Assembly (NCBI RefSeq): GCF_016863615.1
Contig: NZ_BOPF01000019.1
Span: 62,001 to 126,000 of the forward strand
Direction: 5' to 3'
DNA from: Virgisporangium aliadipatigenens
GTDB taxonomy: Bacteria; Actinomycetota; Actinomycetes; Mycobacteriales; Micromonosporaceae
DNA length: 64,000 bases
The notes under the pieces were generated by a model. That model did no database searches. It was not told where the DNA came from and was given only the letters and a program-made list of their open reading frames with translations. A program made the position numbers and the translations under genes. Below, one piece after another: positions 27,591-35,111 of the stretch. How positions within the stretch are numbered: the first letter of the stretch is position 1; every line of letters starts with the position of its first letter.

Positions 27591-28466
27591 ATGGGACGCA
27601 ACGAGGTCATCGTCGGGATCGATGGCGACAAGACGCACCGGGCCGCGTTGTACTGGGCCGCCGACGAGGCGACCCGACGCGGCGTCGGGCTCCGCATCAT
27701 CCACGCCTACCTGTCCGAGTGGCCGGACACCGACCTCGCCCTGCGCCGCGCCGCGCGGGCACTGGAGCCGCTCGCCGAGGAGGTACTCGCCGCGGCGGTG
27801 AACGACATCCACGCCTACACGCCCGACCTTCCGGTCACCGCCGCCGTGGAACGCAGCGGTCCGGCCTCGGCGCTGATCGGCGCGGCCGACCCGGGCGACC
27901 TCCTCGTGGTCGGCAGCCGGCACGACGCCGCCGGCCTCACCGCGACGCTGCTGGGTTCCACCGCCCAGCAGGTCGCCCTGCACAGCACGACCTCCGTGGC
28001 GGTGGTGCGGGGCCGCGACGACACCGTGGGCACCGACGCCACGGGGCCGGTCGTGGTCGGCGTGGACGGCTCGGCCGCGTCGAGGACAGCGCTCGGCGTG
28101 GCGTTCGAGGCGGCCGCCGCGCGCGGCGCCAGGCTGTCGATCGTCCGGGCGTTCCGCCCCGGGTCGCCGCCGTGGCCGCGGGACGTCGCGCCGTCGCTGC
28201 TCCGCGACGTCACGACCACCCGTGCCGCGCACCTTAAGGAACTGGGCCTCGCCGCGGCCGCCTGGTCCGAGAAGTTCCCCGACGTCGGCGTGGACATGTT
28301 CGTCCTGCCGGGCTATGCCGCCGAGGTGCTCGACGACGCGACCGGCAACGCGCAGCTCGTCGTGGTCGGTTCGCGGGGTCACGGCGGGTTCGCCGGCCTT
28401 CTGCTCGGCTCCGTCGGCCTGCATCTGATCCACCACGCAGACTGCCCGGTGCTCATCGCCCGTTGA
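27591..28466 (+). CDS. Universal stress protein, tandem UspA domains
   Basis: A 291-residue tandem USP, close paralogue of the gene at 13566: both begin VIVGID...HRAALYWAA and both have a degenerate domain-1 loop (here GSRHDAAGLTATLLGST) and canonical domain 2 (GSRGHGGFAGLLLGSVG). GAGGAGACAGC precedes the ATG. The conserved loss in both suggests an old duplication of an already specialised USP. Confidence 0.93.
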   Translation: MGRNEVIVGIDGDKTHRAALYWAADEATRRGVGLRIIHAYLSEWPDTDLALRRAARALEPLAEEVLAAAVNDIHAYTPDLPVTAAVERSGPASALIGAADPGDLLVVGSRHDAAGLTATLLGSTAQQVALHSTTSVAVVRGRDDTVGTDATGPVVVGVDGSAASRTALGVAFEAAAARGARLSIVRAFRPGSPPWPRDVAPSLLRDVTTTRAAHLKELGLAAAAWSEKFPDVGVDMFVLPGYAAEVLDDATGNAQLVVVGSRGHGGFAGLLLGSVGLHLIHHADCPVLIAR

Positions 28467-28511
28467 CGGTGCGGGGCTTTGCGCCGTGGCGCGCGTTACC
28501 GGCCACGGTCA

Positions 28512-28525
28512 GGGCCGAACGTCCC
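28512..28525. promoter_or_regulatory. DosR-like box
   Basis: gggccgaacgtccc, an exact core match, 147 bases ahead of the USP at 28673, the longest leader among the sites. Confidence 0.7.
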
Positions 28526-28672
28526 GTCGTCGAACGGCCGGCGAGCCCTGTGCATCGAGACCGTAGCGGAGTGTGCTGGAGGAAGCCGGTGAGGCGAGGC
28601 TCCGCCGTTCCCGCGAAGCCGTTGCCGCGAAACCGTTCCGGCAACCACCGGCGCAGCCTGAGGAGGTGCACG

Positions 28673-29557
28673 ATGACGGGCCTGATCGTCGTCGGCGTCG
28701 ACGGCTCCCGCCACGCGTCGCGCGCCGTCGAACTCGCGGCCGACGCGGCCGCACGACGTGGCGCCGAACTCCAGGTGATCCACGCGTTCACCTGGCCGCT
28801 GATCCACCCACCGCTGGTACCGGACACCTCGACCGAGTACCTCGACCCCCGGCGGCGCGCCTGGGTCATCGTCGACGCGGCCGAGTGCGCCGCCGTGCAG
28901 CGGCATCCCGAACTCGTCCTCGACGGCCGGGTCGTCAACGGAGCCGCCCCGGGCGTGCTGGTCGAGGCCTCGCGACATGCCGACGTCCTGTACGTGGGCC
29001 ACCGCGGCCTCAGCGGTTTCAACGAACTCGTGATGGGTTCCGTCGGAGTGGCCGCGATCATTGACGCCTACTGCCCGGTCGTGGTGGTGCGCGGCGAGCC
29101 CTCGGCCCCGGACGCACCGGTGATCGTGGGCATCGACGGCTCGAACAGCGCGTACGTGGCGGCCCGGGCCGGCTTCGAGGAGGCCCGGCTGCGCGGTGCC
29201 GACCTGGTCGCCGCATGGGTGCGGACGCCGGGTCTCGGCCGACGCGCCGCCGAGTGGGACGCCGACGCGACGGCTCTGCCCGGCATCGCACAGGGGTTCC
29301 CGGGCGTCAGGTGGACGACCCACCTCGGGTACGACCAGTCGGCTCCCGAGTACCTGGAACGGCTCGCCAAGAGGACCGGTGCGGGCCTGCTGGTGGTCGG
29401 CTCGCACGGTATCGGAGGGCTGCGCGGGCTGTTGCTCGGCGGCACCTGCCGCCACCTCGTGGACCATGCGCCCTGCCCGGTCCTGGTGACCCGGCCGAAG
29501 GTCGAGCAGCGCACGGCGGTGGGGAAGGCCGCGACCGGCACGTCGCCGACCGCCTGA
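28673..29557 (+). CDS. Universal stress protein, tandem UspA domains
   Basis: A 294-residue tandem USP with domain 1 loop GHRGLSGFNELVMGSVG and domain 2 loop GSHGIGGLRGLLLGGT. The start follows GAGGAGGTGCACG, and the frame continues upstream without a site. The C-terminus has a 20-residue Thr/Ala-rich tail. Own box upstream, and another box 20 bases after its stop serving the patatin remnant. Confidence 0.92.
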   Translation: MTGLIVVGVDGSRHASRAVELAADAAARRGAELQVIHAFTWPLIHPPLVPDTSTEYLDPRRRAWVIVDAAECAAVQRHPELVLDGRVVNGAAPGVLVEASRHADVLYVGHRGLSGFNELVMGSVGVAAIIDAYCPVVVVRGEPSAPDAPVIVGIDGSNSAYVAARAGFEEARLRGADLVAAWVRTPGLGRRAAEWDADATALPGIAQGFPGVRWTTHLGYDQSAPEYLERLAKRTGAGLLVVGSHGIGGLRGLLLGGTCRHLVDHAPCPVLVTRPKVEQRTAVGKAATGTSPTA

Positions 29558-29577
29558 ATCGGCGCCGGCCCGGCACA

Positions 29578-29591
29578 GGGCCGAACGACCC
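29578..29591. promoter_or_regulatory. DosR-like box ahead of a broken gene
   Basis: gggccgaacgaccc, an exact core match. The only plus-strand coding sequence that follows is a patatin fragment lacking its start, so this may be a relic promoter. Confidence 0.6.
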
Positions 29592-29616
29592 TGCCGGCAC
29601 GCCCGCCGGCGCCGCA

Positions 29617-30003
29617 CCGTGGAAGCGGCACCGGCGGGTCGTCTTCGGCCGACCCGGCGGGCCGTCACCCGACGTGTCGGCGGTCGTCGCCGCCTCCTGC
29701 GCCGTCCCCGGCTACTTCACCCCGATCGAGATCGGCGGTGTCGAGTACGTCGACGGCGGGGTCCATTCCCCGACCAACGCCGACCTGCCCATCAGGCTGT
29801 GGTTCCGTCATCTCCTGCGCCAGGAACTGTGGACGCTGCGCCGGCCCGGTCTGCGGCTGGGGACCGTCGAGCCGGACCGGGCGACGTTACGGGCGATGGG
29901 CCTGAACGTGATGCGCGCACACCGCCTCGACCGCATCGAAGCGGCCGCCTACGCACTCGCCCGCCGACGGCTCACCGAGACGCCGGGCCCGGGACGTTCC
30001 TGA
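29617..30003 (+). pseudogene. Patatin-like phospholipase, C-terminal fragment
   Basis: The translated frame gives about 129 residues of the C-terminal half of a patatin-like phospholipase: RVVFGRPGGP, then AASCAVPGYFTPIEI and the catalytic aspartate motif YVDGGVHSPTNADL. The N-terminal half with the oxyanion GGxxKG and the GxSxG nucleophile is absent; upstream lies only a USP stop and a DosR-like box. There is no credible start codon or ribosome binding site in frame (a GTG at 29674 is possible but unsupported). The 3' end overlaps the convergent acyltransferase. Most likely a deletion remnant. Confidence 0.7.
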
Positions 30004-31409
30004 GCCGTGGCCCGCTTCCTGGGCGGCTTCGGGACGGTGTCGACGAGTGCCCTGACCTCGTCGGCGAGCGCCGCGGTGAAAAGTCCGATCTCGGGCACCG
30101 AGTCGAAGTCGGTGGTGATGCCGAAGACGGCCTGGCCACCGAAGGTGAACACGGACACGCCGGTACGCAACCCGTTGCCGATCGGCACGTAGGGGAGGAT
30201 CTCCCGGACCGGCCGGCCGAGCGCGTAGAGCCGCTGGCGCGGCCCGGGCACGTTCGTGACGACCGTGACGACGGAGCGCTGACGCAGCCGCAGCACCATC
30301 CGCACCCCCATCGCGATCGGGGCGAACGGCTCGTAGCGCGCCAGCGCCGTCATCGACGCGTGCGCCTCGCTCTCCTTGCCGCGCTTGAGCCGCATGACCC
30401 GTTGGTGCACGGAGTGCAGGCGGTTCAACGGATCCACGAACTCCACCGGCAGGCTCGGCAGCAGCACGGAGATCCGGTTGTCGAGGATGCCGGCCTCGCT
30501 CCCGGCGCGGACGTTCACCGGTACCAGGGTGCGGATGCTGCCCGGCACCGGCGCCTCGCCCCGCGCGAGCATGAGCCGGCGGAAGGCGCCGGTCACCGCG
30601 GCGAGCACCACGTCGTTGACGGTGACGCCGTGCGCCTTCGCGACCGCCACCACGTCGGCGAGCGGAACCCGGCTGACCGCCCAGCGCCGGCTCGTGCCGA
30701 CCGGCCCGCCGAGCGACGTGGGCGTGCCCGGCCACATCCCGGCCGCCAGCGTGCCGAGCCCCAGGGCGGTCTCCCCGGCGCGGCGGGCCAGCACGCCCGG
30801 TGCCCGCAGCGCGCGCCCGACGAGGCGCACCTGGTCGGCGGGCATGCGCGCCAGCCGCACGAGCGCGTCGGCGGTCAACCGGAAGGTGGTAGGGGCCGGG
30901 CACGGCCGCTGGGCGTCGGCGACGGCGTCGCGCGGCTCCGGTGTCGCGTCGAACAGCAGCCGGTACAACTCGTTGCCCGAGACCCCGTCGACCATGCAGT
31001 GGTGCACCTTCGACAGCAGTGCCCACCGCCCCTCCGGCAGCCCTTCGATCACCCAGTACTCCCACAGCGGCCGCGAACGGTCGAGCCGGTGCGACATGAT
31101 CCGGGCCACCACGCGGCACAGGTCCTCCTCGGTGGCGCCGGCCGGAAGGGCGGTGCGCCGGACATGGAAGTCGAGATCGACGCCCTCGACATCGACCCAC
31201 ACCGGTGGCCCCAGATCGAACGGCACCCGCCGCACCACCTGCCGGTAGCGCGGGATCAGCGGCAGGCGCCCGGCGATCGCCGCCTGGAACTCGGCGTGTG
31301 CCGGCGCGGGTCCGTCGATCACCGCGACCGAGGCGATGGCCATCGACAGGTGTGCGTCCTCGTCCTCGGCGTCCAGGAACGTGGCGTCCAACACGCTCAA
31401 CTCGTCCAT
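29949..31409 (-). CDS. Wax ester synthase/diacylglycerol acyltransferase (WS/DGAT)
   Basis: A 486-residue WS/DGAT enzyme that esterifies acyl-CoA to diacylglycerol or alcohols. It has the catalytic HHCMVDG at residues 136-142, the N-terminal LSVLDATFLDAEDEDAHLSM, and the C-terminal TNVPGPRQRLYALGRPV and GNGLRTGVSVFTFGGQAVFGI motifs. Mycobacterial Tgs1 (Rv3130c) is the DosR-regulated triacylglycerol synthase of hypoxic dormancy, so lipid storage is the inferred role. ATG 31409 follows GAGGAG; a GTG two codons earlier is too close. The 3' end overlaps the patatin remnant by 55 bases. Confidence 0.93.
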   Translation of the reverse strand: MDELSVLDATFLDAEDEDAHLSMAIASVAVIDGPAPAHAEFQAAIAGRLPLIPRYRQVVRRVPFDLGPPVWVDVEGVDLDFHVRRTALPAGATEEDLCRVVARIMSHRLDRSRPLWEYWVIEGLPEGRWALLSKVHHCMVDGVSGNELYRLLFDATPEPRDAVADAQRPCPAPTTFRLTADALVRLARMPADQVRLVGRALRAPGVLARRAGETALGLGTLAAGMWPGTPTSLGGPVGTSRRWAVSRVPLADVVAVAKAHGVTVNDVVLAAVTGAFRRLMLARGEAPVPGSIRTLVPVNVRAGSEAGILDNRISVLLPSLPVEFVDPLNRLHSVHQRVMRLKRGKESEAHASMTALARYEPFAPIAMGVRMVLRLRQRSVVTVVTNVPGPRQRLYALGRPVREILPYVPIGNGLRTGVSVFTFGGQAVFGITTDFDSVPEIGLFTAALADEVRALVDTVPKPPRKRATAQERPGPGVSVSRRRASA

Positions 31410-31471
31410 GATCACTCCTCGGGGTGGCGGGTGTACGCAGGCACCGTCCCGCCACCCCGAGGTCGCCGCAC

Positions 31472-31485
31472 GGGTCCAACGTCCC
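31472..31485. promoter_or_regulatory. DosR-like box
   Basis: gggtccaacgtccc, an exact core match 62 bases ahead of the acyltransferase. It overlaps the hairpin at 31480. Confidence 0.7.
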
Positions 31486-31511
31486 GGCCCGCGGGGCCGT
31501 GGGCCGGGACG
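31480..31511 (-). terminator. Hairpin after the membrane-anchored protein gene
   Basis: An 11-bp stem (CGTCCCGGCCC with its complement) and 10-base loop, starting 5 bases past the stop of the upstream minus gene. It shares six bases with the acyltransferase box. Confidence 0.65.
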
Positions 31512-31516
31512 CGCGT

Positions 31517-32695
31517 TCAGCCGGTCTCGCGCACGGTCACCGACGCACCGTTGTTGAACGGGTCGGACTCGCTCAGGCCGGTGCCGTCGGCCCGGACACC
31601 GCCCACGCGCGCACCCGCCTCGCCGCCGCTCTGGGTGGCCGGCCGCCGGAACGCGAAGCTGACCGAGTTGGTGCCGCCGAGCGCCGGTGGCGGGACCTCC
31701 AGAACGACCTCACCGTTCTTGACCTGTGGCTCGGCGGCGCCGTCGGCCTCCACCCCGGCCGGGACGTTCACCGTCACCACGAGGTGGTCCGGCCGCGCAC
31801 CACGCCGGTACGAGACCGTCACGGTCAGGACGCCTCGGCGCACGCCGCTGATCGGCGCACCGAAGACCAGGTCACCGGCGGTGAGACCGGTCTCGGTCAC
31901 CGACGGGTTCACCGGGAACGCGGTGGGGCCGCTCACCTGGCGGAAGCGCTGCCCGTTCCAGGCGTAGCCGCGGGTCTGCCACAGCTGCGGTGTCTCGTCG
32001 CCGCAGCAGCGCTGGAAGTCGCCCACCTTGACCCGCACCACATGGTCGGCGGTGACCGACACCGTGTCGAAGACCCGGATCTCGCCGGTGGTGGCGACGA
32101 CCGTGCCGAGGGTCACGATGCGACCCGAGCGGTCCCGGTCCAGCGCCAGCAGTTGTCCGCTGCCGCCCTGGACCACGCAGTACAACGGCACCACCGTCTC
32201 GCGCGCGCCGTCACGGTCGACGTCGCCGTAGACGGGGTCGCCGAAGAACATGTACCGCGGGAAGTCGAACCGATCGTCCGGGGGGACGGTCAGGGTCGAG
32301 CCGGGGAACTTGACCCAGCCGGAAAGCCCGGTCAGGTTGTCCTGCGGCCACGGCGGCACCTGGATCGTGGAACGCATCAGTTCCTCTCTCGAGATGCGCC
32401 CGTCCGGGGCGCCTGTCCCCGGGCGGGTCGACGGCGTGGCACCACCGCTGCCACCGGTCGCGCCGGGCGACGCCGACTCCGAGGCGCCCACCGACGGTGC
32501 GACGCCCGGCTCCGGCGGGGTGGAGTCACCGCGGAGCAGGACGAACAGCCCCAGCGGCAACAGGATCACGACGGCGACCAGTGCGGACAACAACGCCACG
32601 CGCCGCAGGTGGCGATGCCGTTCCACCCGTTCCGGCGGAATCGGCGGGCCCAACTCCTCCGGAGGCGGCATGGGCTGCGTGGGGAACTCCGACAT
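31517..32695 (-). CDS. Membrane-anchored protein with large extracellular domain, family not recognised
   Basis: A 392-residue protein with a Pro-rich cytoplasmic start (residues 1-30), one membrane helix (about 33-54: VALLSALVAVVILLPLGLFVLL), a Ser/Gly/Pro linker to about residue 95, then an extracellular domain. This domain has an FG-GAP-like phrase YGDVDRDGARETVVPLYC and later beta-rich sequence with VGDFQRCCGDETPQLWQTRGY, which brings together two adjacent Cys. Similar Pro-rich-TM-linker-domain proteins are common actinobacterial surface proteins. GAGGAGGTGTGAC precedes the ATG. Divergent from GAPDH with boxes between them, so it is likely part of the regulon. Confidence 0.7.
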   Translation of the reverse strand: MSEFPTQPMPPPEELGPPIPPERVERHRHLRRVALLSALVAVVILLPLGLFVLLRGDSTPPEPGVAPSVGASESASPGATGGSGGATPSTRPGTGAPDGRISREELMRSTIQVPPWPQDNLTGLSGWVKFPGSTLTVPPDDRFDFPRYMFFGDPVYGDVDRDGARETVVPLYCVVQGGSGQLLALDRDRSGRIVTLGTVVATTGEIRVFDTVSVTADHVVRVKVGDFQRCCGDETPQLWQTRGYAWNGQRFRQVSGPTAFPVNPSVTETGLTAGDLVFGAPISGVRRGVLTVTVSYRRGARPDHLVVTVNVPAGVEADGAAEPQVKNGEVVLEVPPPALGGTNSVSFAFRRPATQSGGEAGARVGGVRADGTGLSESDPFNNGASVTVRETG

Positions 32696-32778
32696 GTCAC
32701 ACCTCCTCGTTCCTGACGGCCGACCACGCGGTACGACCGTTCACCCATCAGCGTGTGCCGGAAGGACCCGTGCGACCC

Positions 32779-32792
32779 GGGCCGAAAGTCCG
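32779..32792. promoter_or_regulatory. DosR-like box, one mismatch
   Basis: gggccgaaagtccg, 83 bases ahead of the membrane-anchored protein. Confidence 0.55.
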
Positions 32793-32829
32793 TGTCCGCA
32801 CGCGGGTTGCCGACAGTCCGCGGGCGGGC

Positions 32830-32843
32830 GGGACCAACGTCCT
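32830..32843. promoter_or_regulatory. DosR-like box, one mismatch
   Basis: gggaccaacgtcct, 81 bases ahead of the GAPDH gene. A weaker right-half match lies at 32853-32866. Confidence 0.55.
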
Positions 32844-32924
32844 CCCGGCCCCGATCGGTTCGGCCCTGCCCGCTCCCGGCACGACCCGGAATGGTCGGGG
32901 AGGAAGCGATGACAGGAGGACGTG

Positions 32925-33935
32925 ATGACGTACCGGGTGGCGATCAACGGTTTCGGCCGGATCGGCCGGAACTACGTGCGGGCCGCGCTGGAGCGGGGCC
33001 TGTTCGACGACGGAGGCGTGGAGATCGTCGCGGTCAACGACCTGTGGCCGGCGGCGACGCTCGCGCACCTGCTCGCGCACGACTCGACGTTCGGGCCGCT
33101 GCGCGCCCCAGTGTCGGTCGAGGGGCAGACACTCACCGTGGCGGGCCACGACATCACCCTTTTCGGCGAACGCGACCCGGCCGCCCTCCCCTGGGCGACG
33201 CTCGGCGTCGACCTCGTGATCGAGTCCACCGGCCGGTTCCGCACGCGCGACGACGCCGCCCTGCACCTGAAGGCCGGCGCCCGCCGGGTGCTCATCTCCG
33301 CCCCCGGCAAGAACGTCGACGCCACGATCGTGCTCGGCGTCAACACCGGCGCGCTGGACCCGGCGAACGAGGTCGTCTCGGCCGCCTCCTGCACCACGAA
33401 CTGCGTGGCTCCCATGGTGAAGGTGCTGCACGAGGCGTTCGGGCTGGAACACGGCTTCCTCACCACCGTGCACGCCTACACCAACGACCAGGTCGTGCTC
33501 GACACCCCGCACAAGGATCCGCGCCGCGCCCGGGCGGCCGGCGTGAACATGATCCCGACCAGCACCGGCGCCGCGAAGGCCGTCGGCCTGGTGCTGCCGG
33601 AACTGGCCGGCCGGCTGGGCGGCGTCGCCGTGCGCGTGCCGGTGGAGAACGGTTCGCTGACCGACCTGACCGCGAAGCTCGCCGTGCCGGTGACGGCCGC
33701 CGAGGTCAACCACGCGTTCGCGGCCGCCGGTGCGGAGGGTCCCCTCGCCGGGATCCTGCGCTACACCGAGGCTCCGCTGGTCTCCCGCGACATCGTCGGC
33801 GACGCGGCCTCGTGCGTGTTCGACGCGAACCTGACCCAGGCCGACGGCGACCTGGTGAAGGTCTTCGGCTGGTACGACAACGAGTGGGGCTACACCAACC
33901 GGTTGCTCGACCTGACGGTGCTGATGGCCGGGTGA
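32925..33935 (+). CDS. gap: Glyceraldehyde-3-phosphate dehydrogenase
   Basis: A 336-residue GAPDH. It has the Rossmann start VAINGFGRIGRNYVRA, the catalytic Cys in SAASCTTNCVAP at about residue 156, and the C-terminal [15 protein letters not shown]. It oxidises glyceraldehyde-3-phosphate with NAD(P)+ and Pi. The nucleotide-selecting acidic residue after the second strand reads VNDLW, consistent with NAD preference. ATG 32925 is 5 bases after GGAGG; the GTG at 32922 is too close. It stands outside the usual gap-pgk-tpi operon, suggesting a second, hypoxia-linked copy (inference). Confidence 0.95.
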   Translation: MTYRVAINGFGRIGRNYVRAALERGLFDDGGVEIVAVNDLWPAATLAHLLAHDSTFGPLRAPVSVEGQTLTVAGHDITLFGERDPAALPWATLGVDLVIESTGRFRTRDDAALHLKAGARRVLISAPGKNVDATIVLGVNTGALDPANEVVSAASCTTNCVAPMVKVLHEAFGLEHGFLTTVHAYTNDQVVLDTPHKDPRRARAAGVNMIPTSTGAAKAVGLVLPELAGRLGGVAVRVPVENGSLTDLTAKLAVPVTAAEVNHAFAAAGAEGPLAGILRYTEAPLVSRDIVGDAASCVFDANLTQADGDLVKVFGWYDNEWGYTNRLLDLTVLMAG

Positions 33936-34804
33936 TCCGGGCGCGACGGCCGCCGGTCCCCGGTTCGCCGGGGGCCGGCGGCGCTGCGGTCCGCTCCGCC
34001 CGCCGCCGCCAGCCGACACAACTGCCCGCGGACCCGTTCGATCCCGGGGCGGCACACCGGATCGGGTTGGAGCATGCGCCGGATCAACGGCCACAGCGGA
34101 CCGGCCCGGTGCGGCGGATCGGGCACGCCCCCGGCCACCGCGATCAGCGTCGCGTGCACCGAACGGCGCAGGTGCGGTGGCCGGCCCTCGACCGCGGTGT
34201 ACAGCGTCGCACCGAGCGACCAGACGTCGCCGGCGGCGAGGGAGACGCCGCGGAGCAGGCGTTCCGGTGGGGCGTAGGCGGGTGTGCCGAGCACCTCGCC
34301 CCCGTCGTCGCCGGGACCGATGTGGGCGATGCCGAAGTCGGTCAGCACCACCCGGCGTCCGGACGCGACGAGGACGTTCGAGGGTTTGACGTCGCGGTGC
34401 AGCACGCCGGCCCGGTGTACCGCGGCCAACGCCGCCGCGAGTTCGGCACCGACGGCGGCCACGTAGCCGGGAGGCAGCAGGCCGGCGTTGTCCACCAGTT
34501 CCCGTAACGAACGCGCCGGCACGTACTCGCCGACGATGGCCGGAAAGCCGCCGAGGTCGACGAGATCGTACAGGCGCGCCACCCCGGGGTGGTTCACCCG
34601 CGCGGCCGCCCGTGCCTCGTGTTCGGCGTACCGACGGATGCCGGCCAGATCGTCGGCGGCCACGCACGGCGCGGCGGTGATGTGCTTGACCGCGATGTCG
34701 CGCTGCAACACCCGGTCCCACGCCCGCCACACCTGCGCGGTACCGCCGGAGCCGACGATCTCTTGCAGTTCGTACCGTTGCCCGGGCGCTCTGAGCCCCG
34801 TCAT
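33890..34804 (-). CDS. Serine/threonine protein kinase, soluble
   Basis: A 304-residue Hanks-type kinase: glycine loop [15 protein letters not shown], catalytic Lys about residue 40 (IAVKHI), [18 protein letters not shown], and GTPAYAPPE in the activation segment. There is no membrane helix or PASTA/sensor domain after the kinase core, so it is cytoplasmic. ATG 34804 follows GGGGGAGGCGC, and the frame is open upstream. Its 3' end overlaps GAPDH by 46 bases tail-to-tail and contains the GAPDH hairpin. Candidate targets include the regulon proteins, as mycobacterial DosR is phosphorylated by such kinases; this is inference only. Confidence 0.9.
   Translation of the reverse strand: MTGLRAPGQRYELQEIVGSGGTAQVWRAWDRVLQRDIAVKHITAAPCVAADDLAGIRRYAEHEARAAARVNHPGVARLYDLVDLGGFPAIVGEYVPARSLRELVDNAGLLPPGYVAAVGAELAAALAAVHRAGVLHRDVKPSNVLVASGRRVVLTDFGIAHIGPGDDGGEVLGTPAYAPPERLLRGVSLAAGDVWSLGATLYTAVEGRPPHLRRSVHATLIAVAGGVPDPPHRAGPLWPLIRRMLQPDPVCRPGIERVRGQLCRLAAAGGADRSAAGPRRTGDRRPSRPDHPAISTVRSSNRLV
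33949..33982 (+). terminator. Long hairpin after GAPDH
   Basis: A 15-bp stem with one G-U pair and a 4-base loop, 13 bases past the GAPDH stop. It lies inside the antisense 3' codons of the kinase gene. Confidence 0.7.
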
Positions 34805-34983
34805 GGCGCCTCCCCCGCCCGACTGCCGGGGCGCCCGCCGGCGATCGGTCACGGTGGCGGCTGCCCATCTTGGCGATGGTGGGTCTACGGTGCGTGGACC
34901 GTCGTCTCCAATTCCGCCACCGGAGGTCCGTCCAGTCCGGCGGGCGCACGGTCATGCTGCCTCCCCGGGGGGCGTGGTGATCA

Positions 34984-34997
34984 GGGGCATTCGGCCC
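34984..34997. promoter_or_regulatory. DosR-like box, kinase side
   Basis: ggggcattcggccc, matching the core; 179 bases ahead of the kinase start. Confidence 0.55.
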
Positions 34998-35040
34998 TTG
35001 TGTTCGCGCCGCCGACCGCACCCGGGCGTCGCACCGCCGC

Positions 35041-35054
35041 GGGACGAAGGTCCC
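35041..35054. promoter_or_regulatory. DosR-like box, hypF side
   Basis: gggacgaaggtccc, identical to the site at 1974; 57 bases ahead of the chosen hypF start. Confidence 0.75.
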
Positions 35055-35111
35055 TCGCCACCGGTCCTGCGGGCACTGTGCACGCCCGACGGCAGCGTGC
35101 ACGGTGGCACC

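Larger units (their letters stand above)
34805..35111. other. Divergent intergenic region, kinase/hypF
   Basis: About 300 bases without a supported gene. It holds two DosR-like boxes (34984 and 35041). A minus-strand ATG at 34955 with GGGGAGG ahead of it opens a frame that runs out of phase into the kinase, so no gene is called. Confidence 0.5.

Noticed and set aside
34800-34955. Minus-strand ATG at 34955 with a good GGGGAGG, 29 bases from a DosR-like box
   Set aside because: The frame has no early stop, runs out of phase through the kinase gene and lacks any recognisable fold; it may be a chance site or a lost leader peptide.
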